Position numbers and translations under genes: made by a program
Origin: Oscillospiraceae bacterium
GTDB lineage: Bacteria > Bacillota > Clostridia > Oscillospirales > Acutalibacteraceae
Direction of reading: 5' to 3'
NCBI GenBank assembly: GCA_029013165.1
Contig: JAQXMV010000076.1
Location: forward strand, 1-6,092
DNA: 6,092 nt
The notes under the pieces: model-generated
What the model was told of the DNA's origin: nothing
Database searches by the model: none
The model's input: only the letters and a program-made list of their open reading frames with translations
Shown: one piece after another, positions 1 through 5,940 of the stretch
Numbering within the stretch: the first letter of the stretch is position 1
How the letters are laid out: the number at the start of each line of letters is the position of its first letter

Positions 1-145
1 CGCTTCACGGTTGCGGCGCACAACCTGCGCCGCCCGGGGCCGCCCCTCCCGTCAGGCACTCACTTCCCCTCTTGCCGCCTACCTTTCCGACACGAAGCAG
101 ACTGCCTTTCCTTGTAAAGGAACACTTTTCGGATTCAACCAACCG
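1..145. other. GC-rich non-coding flank with a strong hairpin
   Basis: I see no credible gene between the window edge and the stop of the LRR protein. The first ~60 bases are very GC-rich, unlike the other intergenic stretches here. Positions 13-20 (GCGGCGCA) pair perfectly with 26-33 (TGCGCCGC) around a 5-base loop. A competing stem, GGTTG at 9-13 with CAACC at 21-25, uses part of the same bases, so the two are mutually exclusive. A weaker 6-bp hairpin lies at 108-122. Neither hairpin is followed by a T run on the minus strand, so I do not call a terminator for the minus-strand gene. The stretch could be repeat or decayed sequence; its role is unknown. Confidence 0.35.
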
Positions 146-1324
146 CTACCTAACCGTCACTTTAACCGGTGCGGAAAAATCGCTGCAATAAAATTTTCCG
201 CCGCCGAGATCTGCCACAGCTCTGACTTTGATATAATATACAGTGCCTTTTTTCAGGCCGGTTTTGGTGAAAGAAAGATCATAGCAGTTTTTGTATCTCT
301 TATAGCTTCCCTCTTTGCGGCTGCTGTACCAGATCTGATAGCCCATGGCGCCGGGAATCTTGTTCCAGGTGAGCTGATATCCGCCGGTGAGAGAGACGCC
401 TTTTAGTGTCGGAGCAGCCATTTTCACAAGGGTCACAGAGGTGTAGTCGTTGTATTTCAGGGTGCCGTTGCTTTCGTTGATGGGTCTGACGGCAAATTTA
501 TATTTTTCTCCGTCTTTCAGTCTCTTGACGGTGTAGGATCTCTGCGGCGTCATTTTTTTCAGAATGTCCCAACGCTTGGCGGCGACATTATACTGATATA
601 CCCTGTAGTAATCCGCCTCACGCTCGTCATCGTTTCCGGCCCATGTCAGGACAAGATTCCCGCTTCCGTCCACATAACTACCGATGGCCTTGATTTTTTC
701 GGGCATCGCAGGGTTGCCGGGAAGATCGAGATTCGCCTGACCGCTGTAATGCACCTTTTTCAGTGCGTGGCAACCGATAAATGCGTCATCGCCTACCTCC
801 TGTACGCTTTCGGGTAAAATGAAGTCTCTGAGACTGGCGCAGTTGCCGAAGGCCTCCCGTCCGATATATTCAAGCGACTGGGGCAAAGCAATGGTCTTGA
901 GATTGCCACAGCCGAAAAAGGCGCTGTCGGATAGTATTTCCAGTCCCTCGGGCATAATCGCCTGGGTCAGATTCCTTAGATCGCGGAAAGCACCGGGAAA
1001 AATGCTTATAAAGCCCTCCTGCAGGATCAGATATTGTATTTTTTCCGGTGCAATCGGCAGTCCCTTGTCGTTTTCGCCGCGGCAAATGATCTGGGAAGAC
1101 ACCATCTTGGTGTCTTGACCCGGTGCGAGGACGAGAACGCCGGTATCCTCGTCAAAAGAATAACGGTAGGACAGAATCAGCGGCGTTTCTTCGCCGCTTT
1201 CTCCGGCGGTGGTTTGGGTTGTGATTTGATATTCCTGCCACTGGGCGCCCACAGAAAAGGCGGTCAAGAGGAGTATGGCCGTTAATGCCGATAGTATCAT
1301 GCCTATATTTTTCAGTTGTTTCAT
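146..1324 (-). CDS. Exported BspA-like leucine-rich-repeat protein with two Fn3-like domains
   Basis: This 392-residue protein is probably secreted or surface-associated and is likely to act in protein or carbohydrate binding rather than catalysis. Residues 1-27 form a signal peptide: MKQLK, then a long hydrophobic core, then SVGA before Q28. Residues ~98-195 hold about four 23-residue BspA/LRR_5-type repeats, with the recurring pattern LP-x-S/G-L-x-x-I-x-x-x-A-F-x-x-C-x-x-L (for example around A135-F136, A158-F159 and A181-F182). Residues ~209-301 and ~302-392 are two fibronectin type III-like modules, each with the Y-x-V/I-Y/W and L-K-x-G-x-x-Y-x-x-x-V-R signatures. No sortase motif, transmembrane anchor or enzyme domain is visible, so it is either released or held non-covalently. 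I chose the start at 1324 rather than the in-frame ATG at 1339 because GGAGGT lies 7 bases before it and overlaps the upstream ATG. It has its own promoter-like sequence and is separated from the upstream hydrolase gene by a terminator. The fold is fairly sure; the ligand is unknown. Confidence 0.87.
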   Translation of the reverse strand: MKQLKNIGMILSALTAILLLTAFSVGAQWQEYQITTQTTAGESGEETPLILSYRYSFDEDTGVLVLAPGQDTKMVSSQIICRGENDKGLPIAPEKIQYLILQEGFISIFPGAFRDLRNLTQAIMPEGLEILSDSAFFGCGNLKTIALPQSLEYIGREAFGNCASLRDFILPESVQEVGDDAFIGCHALKKVHYSGQANLDLPGNPAMPEKIKAIGSYVDGSGNLVLTWAGNDDEREADYYRVYQYNVAAKRWDILKKMTPQRSYTVKRLKDGEKYKFAVRPINESNGTLKYNDYTSVTLVKMAAPTLKGVSLTGGYQLTWNKIPGAMGYQIWYSSRKEGSYKRYKNCYDLSFTKTGLKKGTVYYIKVRAVADLGGGKFYCSDFSAPVKVTVR

Positions 1325-1331
1325 CGGTATA

Positions 1332-1337
1332 ACCTCC
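1332..1337 (-). promoter_or_regulatory. Ribosome binding site that fixes the LRR protein start
   Basis: On the minus strand GGAGGT sits 7 bases before the ATG at 1324. The in-frame ATG at 1339 immediately precedes this site and has no comparable purine-rich motif at the right distance. Translation therefore very likely begins at 1324, which also yields a clean signal peptide starting MKQLK. Confidence 0.8.
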
Positions 1338-1363
1338 ATTAGATATTGGTAATAAACATTTCT

Positions 1364-1392
1364 ATGAATGAGAGCAAATACAGCTCTGTCAA
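1364..1392 (-). promoter_or_regulatory. Putative sigma-A promoter of the LRR protein gene
   Basis: On the minus strand a perfect -35 box TTGACA (1387-1392) is followed after 17 bases by ATTCAT (1364-1369), which is only a 3-of-6 match to the -10 consensus. It lies just downstream of the hydrolase terminator and 40 bases before the LRR start codon, exactly where a separate promoter would be needed. The weak -10 keeps confidence moderate and suggests low or activator-dependent expression. Confidence 0.5.
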
Positions 1393-1396
1393 AGGG

Positions 1397-1438
1397 AAAA
1401 AGACAAAATCACCCGCACTGCCTCAGGCAATGCAGGTG
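1397..1438 (-). terminator. Intrinsic terminator of the hydrolase gene
   Basis: Read on the minus strand, 1438-1410 folds into a 13-bp stem with a UGA triloop. The two positions that mismatch on the plus strand become G-U wobble pairs on the minus strand, so the stem is continuous only in this direction. It is followed by ATTTTGTC and then TTTTT (1397-1401). It begins 47 bases after the hydrolase stop codon and ends its transcript before the LRR gene. Confidence 0.85.
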
Positions 1439-1485
1439 AAACACCAACTTTTTTTCAGCGGAATACAAAGTAAGGCTTCACAGGA

Positions 1486-3171
1486 TTACTTGAACAGGCT
1501 GAGAAGAAAAGTAAATATAGTGGTAAGCCAACGGAAGAGAGCCATGAGCTTGGAACCGAGATCGGCTTCTTCTTCCTTGGAGTCCTCGGGAACCTCCTGC
1601 CAGATGGTCTCGTGGCAGTTTTCCTCGGTCATGGGCACGATCTGCGCTTCGGAATAATCGGGATTTCCGTCTTCATCCAGAGGCGCCGTGTCAGGCAGCA
1701 GAATCATATACTGGGGATAACGGCTGTCGCTGGTGACTTCGTAATTGCTGAAGCTGCAGAACTGCTGCATAATATCAAAGTCGATGGCGAAATCGTAGTG
1801 AGAGAGGTTCTTGATGAACCAGATCTGATCCTTGAAACGGCTGGTCGAGGCATCGACCTGTTTGTCAGGAGAGATGTATGGATTCAGACCCTTTGCCGTT
1901 TGTGCAGCGATATAGGCCTCGTCAAGGGTGGAGAATACATCTTTGGCAACGGTGGCGCCGAATGAGGCATGCTCTAAATCCACAAGCTCATCGGCAAGCT
2001 CCGACTGAGAGGCAACAAAGGGCATCATCTGCATACCGTATTTTGCCGTTGCACCGAAGTCGATGCCCAGCTCTTCACAGTGATCCAGGATTTCTTCCTT
2101 TCTTGAGGAAACCTTGTTATAGTAGTTATATAATTTCTCGACCAAACCGGCGTATTCCGTTCTCTTTTCACTGCCCTCGGGGCCAAAGACAAAGTTGACG
2201 GCCTCTTCAAATCTTTCCGGAAGAATGATCGTCCAGTAGCCGGGCATGGTGGAATAAGTGGCTATAGTCAGCTCAGGAACAAGACCCTCATAGATTTTGG
2301 CATAGAACTTGCTGACCGGGACGCCGACGGCGTCAAAGACGCCTACTTTATAAAGCAGATCAAAGGAAGTATAGATAATCTCATTGATGAAAGGTCCGAT
2401 ATCGAAAAGACCGCCGAAAGATTCGCTGTCGAAATCCAGATATTCGGCGCCGAAACGCTCAATGGCCACGGGGTCGATCTGGATATCGCCGCAATAGACA
2501 TCGGTGAGAAGATCGGTGCCGTTACCGACTGTGGCGTTAAAGAATACTCTTTTGACCAGACCCTCGTCGGCATATTTCTCGAGATAAGCCAGAACGAAGG
2601 AACCGCCCAGGCAATGACCTGCCAGCGCTACCTGTTTCTTTCCCGTTGCTTTCAGCACGCCCTTGATATATTCGTGCAGATCGTCAATCACATCATAGGG
2701 ATCCAGACGCCAGTCGTAGTTATAGGTGTAGCTGTATACGCTGTAGCTGCCGTCGGATCGGATGTAGTTTCTGGTGGCATTGTAGGTGTTGGCCCAAATA
2801 TTATTCGGGTGAATACCGGTGTTGTTTCTGGGATTTCCGTTTGTATCCATGCGTACACCGTCGAAAAGGGGAGCGATTTCCTCACCGAAGGTCTTGTAAT
2901 ATTTATCCCAGTCACCCAGGGCTACGGCGTCGATCAGAAGAGCTGAGGTAATATTGATCACGCTCTCTTTGATCTTGCTGTCCTTGTCCTCATCATCGCC
3001 GAATTCAATCGGCCAGACCTTAGTGCTTTTGCCGTCCTCGGTGCTGTAGATCTCTGCGCCGTCGCCTCTGATGAGAATGATGGGGATATTATCCACCTCA
3101 GCCGCCAGAGCCGGTGCGGCCAGTGCAAAGATCAGCACCAATGATAGAACCAGTGAAATGAGCTTCTTCAT
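1486..3171 (-). CDS. Secreted LCAT-like alpha/beta hydrolase with a Cys lipase box
   Basis: A 561-residue exported protein, probably an esterase, lipase or acyltransferase. Residues 1-24 are a signal peptide (MKKLIS, hydrophobic core, APALAA). IPIILIRGDG near residue 30 fits the first core strand and oxyanion region. YNYDWRLDPYD at ~150-160 closely matches the YDWRL motif of the lecithin:cholesterol acyltransferase (LCAT) family. The nucleophile elbow follows at residues 185-190, reading GHCLGG: the expected Ser is Cys187, encoded by TGC. H458 in LSHYDF is a candidate catalytic His; I cannot assign the acid with confidence. Acidic residues (~525-537) precede a C-terminal hydrophobic or amphipathic helix at ~543-560, which may hold the protein to a membrane. 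AGGAGG lies 7 bases before the ATG. It has its own promoter and terminator and so is a single-gene unit. Substrate is unknown; activity with Cys in place of Ser is unproven, although Cys nucleophiles occur in dienelactone hydrolase and PHA synthase. Confidence 0.82.
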   Translation of the reverse strand: MKKLISLVLSLVLIFALAAPALAAEVDNIPIILIRGDGAEIYSTEDGKSTKVWPIEFGDDEDKDSKIKESVINITSALLIDAVALGDWDKYYKTFGEEIAPLFDGVRMDTNGNPRNNTGIHPNNIWANTYNATRNYIRSDGSYSVYSYTYNYDWRLDPYDVIDDLHEYIKGVLKATGKKQVALAGHCLGGSFVLAYLEKYADEGLVKRVFFNATVGNGTDLLTDVYCGDIQIDPVAIERFGAEYLDFDSESFGGLFDIGPFINEIIYTSFDLLYKVGVFDAVGVPVSKFYAKIYEGLVPELTIATYSTMPGYWTIILPERFEEAVNFVFGPEGSEKRTEYAGLVEKLYNYYNKVSSRKEEILDHCEELGIDFGATAKYGMQMMPFVASQSELADELVDLEHASFGATVAKDVFSTLDEAYIAAQTAKGLNPYISPDKQVDASTSRFKDQIWFIKNLSHYDFAIDFDIMQQFCSFSNYEVTSDSRYPQYMILLPDTAPLDEDGNPDYSEAQIVPMTEENCHETIWQEVPEDSKEEEADLGSKLMALFRWLTTIFTFLLSLFK

Positions 3172-3194
3172 GACTTTTCCTCCTAAATTTTTTA

Positions 3195-3217
3195 AGTGTT
3201 TGTTAACACACTGTTAA
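3195..3217. promoter_or_regulatory. Possible operator over the hydrolase transcription start
   Basis: The sequence just downstream of the hydrolase -10 box contains AGTGT (3195-3199) and ACACT (3208-3212) as an inverted repeat around 8 bases. On the plus strand TGTTAA occurs twice, at 3201-3206 and 3212-3217, 11 bases or about one helical turn apart. The predicted transcription start falls inside this block, a usual place for a repressor site. It is short and AT-rich, so chance is a real alternative. Confidence 0.25.
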
Positions 3218-3244
3218 TATACCATACTTTTTAGACAAAATCAA
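3216..3244 (-). promoter_or_regulatory. Sigma-A promoter of the hydrolase gene
   Basis: On the minus strand TTGATT (3239-3244) is followed after exactly 17 bases by TATATT (3216-3221), and TGG just before the -10 gives an extended -10 element (TGnTATATT). Transcription would start near 3209, leaving a leader of about 38 bases that carries the AGGAGG ribosome site at 3179-3184. Spacing and match are both good. Confidence 0.75.
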
Positions 3245-3301
3245 GTATGATGACGGATAAAAAGCAAATACAACAAATTTTCTTATTCTGATGAGTTTTT
3301 C

Positions 3302-3427
3302 CCTTGCGTCAGTTTCAAAGAAGTTCCCGGACACACATAGAGATGAAAAAAGCCGGCATGGGGGCTCCTGACCGGCGGCGCGCATTTTCCTGATGAGCCG
3401 GAGACTGACGAGAAAAAAGATTCAAGG
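3302..3427. other. Gene-free intergenic segment rich in nested inverted repeats
   Basis: Between the two divergent promoters I see no gene but several long-range complementary blocks. CGTCAGTTTC (3307-3316) pairs with GAGACTGACG (3401-3410) at 9 of 10 positions, with the tenth becoming a wobble on one strand. CCTTG (3302-3306) pairs with CAAGG (3423-3427) just outside it. GCCGG (3352-3356) pairs with CCGGC (3372-3376) inside. Nested pairing of this kind could be a structured RNA, a decayed repeat or chance. I see no recognisable riboswitch, and the segment lies upstream of, not within, the predicted mnmE leader. Confidence 0.3.
3346..3376 (-). terminator. Weak terminator-like hairpin, minus strand
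   Basis: On the minus strand GCCGG (3376-3372) and CCGGC (3356-3352) form a 5-bp all-GC stem with a 15-base loop, directly followed by TTTTTT (3351-3346). It would stop leftward transcription before the hydrolase promoter. No minus-strand gene lies upstream of it here, so it may insulate against antisense transcription from the mnmE side, or be fortuitous. Confidence 0.3.
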
Positions 3428-3512
3428 CAAAACCGTTATTGTAACAAGTTCTTTCTGTTATATATCACCATTCCCTCGGGCGCATTTCCCTGACAGTCTG
3501 CCACGGCGCATA

Positions 3513-3541
3513 TTGCGTTATCAAAATGCCTGTGCTATAAT
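3513..3541 (+). promoter_or_regulatory. Extended -10 sigma-A promoter of the mnmE operon
   Basis: TTGCGT (3513-3518) and a perfect TATAAT (3536-3541) are separated by exactly 17 bases, and TGC before the -10 makes an extended -10 element. Transcription would start near 3548, about 25 bases before the mnmE ATG, leaving room for the AAGGAGGG ribosome site (3559-3566). This placement also excludes any mnmE start codon upstream of 3548. Confidence 0.85.
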
Positions 3542-3572
3542 GAATGAAAATGCAAACCAAGGAGGGCTTATC

Positions 3573-4940
3573 ATGTCAACCACCATCGCCGCCGTTTCCA
3601 CGCCCGTTGCCGCAGGAGGTATCGGCGTCATCCGCATCAGCGGAGACGAGGCTGTCACCGTGGCGGATCGGGTTTTTACCGCCCTTTCCGGCAAGAAGCT
3701 GTCGGCCATGAAAGGCTATACCGCCGCCTACGGCAAGGTGCATAATGAAAAGGGCGAAACCGTGGATGAATGTGTCGCCCTTGTTTTTCGCGCCCCTAAG
3801 AGCTATACCGGTGAAAACACCGTGGAGATCTCCTGTCACGGCGGCATTTTAGTGACCCAGCAGGTACTTCGCTGTGTGCTGGCTGCCGGCGCTGTTGCCG
3901 CCGGCGCCGGTGAGTTTACCAAAAGAGCCTTCCTCAACGGCAAAATGGATCTTTCCGAGGCCGAGGCCGTCATGTCTCTCATCAATGCTCAGGGAGAGCA
4001 GGGTATGAAAGCCGCCCTGACAGCCCTTGACGGCGCGCTGAGCAAAAAGATCCGCACCATTACCGATGAGCTTGTGTCTGCCTCGGCTCACATGGCCGCC
4101 TGGGTGGACTATCCCGATGAGGAAATCCCCGAGCTCAGCGACGAGAGCCTGCAAATGATCCTCGGAAAGACCGAAACGGAACTGTCTGCTATGCTGTCAA
4201 AATTTGACGCCGGACAGGCCATTACCTCCGGTGTGGATACGGCCATCATCGGCAAGCCCAATGTGGGAAAGTCCGCGCTGATGAATATGCTGACGGGCTT
4301 TCGCCGTTCCATCGTCACCGACATCGCCGGCACAACGCGGGACATCGTGGAGGAAACCGTCCGTCTGGGCAATGTGATTTTGCGCCTGGCGGACACTGCC
4401 GGTATCCGGGAAAGCGACGATGTGGTGGAAAGCATCGGCGTCGATATGGCGAAAACGCGCCTCGAACGAGCCGGGCTGATTTTGGCGGTCTTTGATTCTT
4501 CAGCTCCGCTTGATGAAAGTGACAGAGAAATTATTGAGCTGTGCCGTGGCAGAGATGCCGTAGCCGTCATCAATAAAACAGATCTGCCCTGTCAGGCCGA
4601 CACAGCCTATCTGCTCTCGGCCTTTTCTCATGTGGTTTTTGTCAGCGCGAAAACCCATGCCGGGGAAAAGGAGCTGATCGTAGCCGTGGAGGAAATGCTC
4701 GGCACTGATAAAATCAACACCGCCGAGGCCATGCTGACCACCGAGCGTCAGCGAAGCAGCGCGGTGGAAGCCCTCGATTGTATCCGTCAGGCCAAGGACG
4801 CCCTCGAAAGTGGCGTCACCCTGGACGCGGTGAATGTCTGCATTGACCGCGCCGTTGACCATCTGCTGGCGCTGACCGGCGAGAAAGCCGGCGAGGCCGT
4901 GGTCAACGAGGTCTTTTCACGCTTCTGCGTGGGTAAATAA
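3573..4940 (+). CDS. mnmE: tRNA uridine-5-carboxymethylaminomethyl modification GTPase MnmE (TrmE)
   Basis: A 455-residue protein of normal family length. MnmE works with MnmG to build the cmnm5/mnm5 group on wobble uridine 34 of certain tRNAs, using a tetrahydrofolate one-carbon unit and GTP hydrolysis; it is cytosolic and dimeric. Residues 1-~118 form the folate-binding N-terminal domain (TIAAVSTPVAAGGIGVIRISG, EISCHGG, GEFTKRAFLNGKMDLSEAEAV). A helical domain follows and is interrupted by a Ras-like G domain. In it, the P-loop GKPNVGKS is at 227-234, the G2/K-loop DIAGTTRD at 250-257, G3 DTAG at 274-277 and G4 NKTD at 334-337. The extreme C terminus FCVGK matches the conserved C-[IV]-G-K motif with its catalytic Cys (C452). 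I chose the ATG at 3573 because it gives the canonical N terminus, has GGAGGG six bases upstream and lies just after a strong promoter. A 60-residue in-frame extension back to 3393 is not believable. It is the first gene of an operon with the dehydrogenase 13 bp downstream. mnmG and rsmG, often adjacent in Firmicutes, are not here. Confidence 0.97.
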   Translation: MSTTIAAVSTPVAAGGIGVIRISGDEAVTVADRVFTALSGKKLSAMKGYTAAYGKVHNEKGETVDECVALVFRAPKSYTGENTVEISCHGGILVTQQVLRCVLAAGAVAAGAGEFTKRAFLNGKMDLSEAEAVMSLINAQGEQGMKAALTALDGALSKKIRTITDELVSASAHMAAWVDYPDEEIPELSDESLQMILGKTETELSAMLSKFDAGQAITSGVDTAIIGKPNVGKSALMNMLTGFRRSIVTDIAGTTRDIVEETVRLGNVILRLADTAGIRESDDVVESIGVDMAKTRLERAGLILAVFDSSAPLDESDREIIELCRGRDAVAVINKTDLPCQADTAYLLSAFSHVVFVSAKTHAGEKELIVAVEEMLGTDKINTAEAMLTTERQRSSAVEALDCIRQAKDALESGVTLDAVNVCIDRAVDHLLALTGEKAGEAVVNEVFSRFCVGK

Positions 4941-4945
4941 GGAGG
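4939..4945 (+). promoter_or_regulatory. Ribosome binding site supporting a TTG start
   Basis: AAGGAGG overlaps the last two bases of the mnmE stop codon and stands 8 bases before TTG at 4954. No in-frame ATG lies nearby, and TTG gives the exact N terminus expected of the dehydrogenase family (M-K-K-T-V-L-I-T-G). The overlap with the stop codon suggests translational coupling. Confidence 0.8.
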
Positions 4946-4953
4946 AAAATCCA

Positions 4954-5688
4954 TTGAAAAAAACAGTTCTGATTACCGGCGCCTGCGGCGGCATCGGCCA
5001 AGCTCTCTGCCGGGAATTTGCCGCCGAGGGCTGGGACATCGCCATGCAATACTGCACTTCCACAGAAAAAGGCGAAGCCCTGTGTGCGGAGCTTGCAAAG
5101 CAATACGCTGTCCGCGTGGCCCTTTACCGTGCCGATCTCTCGTCACCGGAGGATATCTCCTCTCTTGCCCAGAGAGTACAGGCGGATTTCGGTGCCATCG
5201 GTGCCCTGATCAACAATGCGGGCCTTGCTTATCAGACCCTCTTTCAGTTGGCTGACGAGGAAAAAGTCAGCAGACTCATGGCTGTCAATCTCACGGGAGC
5301 CGTGGAACTGACGAGAAAGCTTTTGCCGACTATGATCAGCGCCCATGAGGGCAGGATCATCAATATCTCCTCCATGTGGGGCATCAGCGGCGCTTCCTGT
5401 GAGGTGGACTACAGCCTTTCCAAATCCGCACTCATCGGCTTCACCAAGGCCTTGGCCAAAGAGGTCGGCCCCTCGGGCATAACGGTGAACTGCATTGCGC
5501 CGGGCTTTATCGACACAAAAATGAATGCCGCCCTCAGTGAGGACAGCGTTCGGGAGATCGTGGAGGCCACACCCATGGGCCGCAAGGGCACCGGTGAAGA
5601 TGTAGCGGCTTTAGCCGCCTTTCTGGCCGGTGAGAGAGCCGGCTTCATCACCGGTCAGGTGATCAGCGTCGACGGCGGCTTCTGCTGA
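4954..5688 (+). CDS. FabG-like SDR oxidoreductase, possibly EF-P 5-aminopentanone reductase (YmfI type)
   Basis: A 244-residue classical short-chain dehydrogenase, a cytosolic NAD(P)H-dependent ketoreductase. The dinucleotide-binding motif TGACGGIG is at 8-15 and NNAG at 87-90. The catalytic tetrad is N112, S140 (in NISSMWG), Y153 and K157 (YSLSK). The C terminus ITGQVISVDGGFC is typical of FabG relatives, and the length is normal. Translation starts at TTG with a strong ribosome site. It follows mnmE by 13 bp and must be co-transcribed. A fatty-acid role as FabG is possible, but no fab genes are nearby. The stretch SSMWGISGASCEVDYSLSK resembles, from memory, the clostridial YmfI-type family. 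In Bacillus subtilis YmfI reduces the 5-aminopentanone on elongation factor P to 5-aminopentanol. A partner gene for translation (mnmE) fits that idea but does not prove it. SDR membership is certain; the substrate is inference. Confidence 0.9.
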   Translation: MKKTVLITGACGGIGQALCREFAAEGWDIAMQYCTSTEKGEALCAELAKQYAVRVALYRADLSSPEDISSLAQRVQADFGAIGALINNAGLAYQTLFQLADEEKVSRLMAVNLTGAVELTRKLLPTMISAHEGRIINISSMWGISGASCEVDYSLSKSALIGFTKALAKEVGPSGITVNCIAPGFIDTKMNAALSEDSVREIVEATPMGRKGTGEDVAALAAFLAGERAGFITGQVISVDGGFC

Positions 5689-5730
5689 CTTTTCTAAAAA
5701 ACCGATTCGTTATTCTGAAAGGAGTTTTCG

Positions 5731-5931
5731 ATGACCTATCTGAAAAGACTTTGCCTGCCGTCAGATGATGAGGAGTGTGATTTGATGGACATCAACCAGT
5801 ATTATTGTAGATTTTTAAAAAACACCATAAAAGCGTGCGAATCGTTGGATTTCGCACGCTTTTATATTTTACTTATATTTTTCCTTGCTTTCCTTCATAA
5901 AAATCAGTTCTGTGCATATTGTAACACATAG
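5731..5931 (+). pseudogene. Probable remnant: start of an AAA-family ATPase cut off by a terminator
   Basis: A 66-codon frame begins 42 bp after the dehydrogenase stop, with AAAGGAG (5718-5724) six bases before its ATG. Its first ~20 residues (MTYLKRLCLPSDDEECDL) resemble, from memory, the N terminus of a family of Firmicutes AAA/ABC-type ATPases that opens with Y-L-K-x-x-x-L-P-S-x-x-E-E and soon reaches a GGNGSGKS P-loop. No P-loop is present here. From residue 33 the frame is encoded by the stem-loop of an intrinsic terminator, and the hydrophobic tail (FYILLIFFLAF) simply reflects the T-rich tract after it. I therefore read it as a truncated gene whose start and ribosome site survive. It could instead be a genuine short peptide of ~66 residues with a C-terminal hydrophobic segment. 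Confidence 0.4.
5827..5870 (+). terminator. Intrinsic terminator of the mnmE operon
   Basis: A perfect 15-bp stem, 5827-5841 with 5851-5865, encloses a 9-base loop. The core is GCGTGCGAA pairing with TTCGCACGC, and the flanking A run pairs with the T run before ATATTTT. It is the first strong terminator after the dehydrogenase. The A run on the left arm means it could also work on the minus strand. It lies inside the 66-codon frame, which argues that frame is not a full gene. Confidence 0.88.
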
Positions 5932-5940
5932 AAAGAAATA

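Noticed and set aside
108..122. Hairpin TTCCTT-GTA-AAGGAA as terminator of the LRR gene
   Set aside because: The stem is only 6 bp, AT-rich, and not followed by a T run on the minus strand.
11..406. Plus-strand open frame of 131 codons
   Set aside because: It is mostly antisense to the 3' end of the LRR gene, has no ribosome site, and its residues show no recognisable domain. Similar antisense frames elsewhere (for example 1612-1965, 4109-4573 and 3849-4154) were rejected for the same reasons.
1325..1339. ATG at 1339 as the start of the LRR protein
   Set aside because: It overlaps the GGAGGT site serving the ATG at 1324; starting there would add MEVIP before the signal peptide without a ribosome site of its own.
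3436..3464. Second possible plus-strand promoter ending in TATATA with an upstream TG
   Set aside because: Its -35 region (TTATTG at 17-bp spacing) matches poorly, and the promoter at 3513-3541 is far better and better placed for mnmE.
3393..3572. In-frame 60-codon upstream extension of mnmE starting at ATG 3393
   Set aside because: The extension lies over and before the strong promoter at 3513-3541, has no good ribosome site, and is absent from the MnmE family, whose canonical N terminus begins at 3573.
4954..5688. Assignment of the dehydrogenase as fatty-acid FabG
   Set aside because: All catalytic motifs would permit it, but no fab genes or acyl carrier protein lie nearby and the region around the catalytic Ser/Tyr looks closer to the YmfI-type group, so only the SDR family is asserted.
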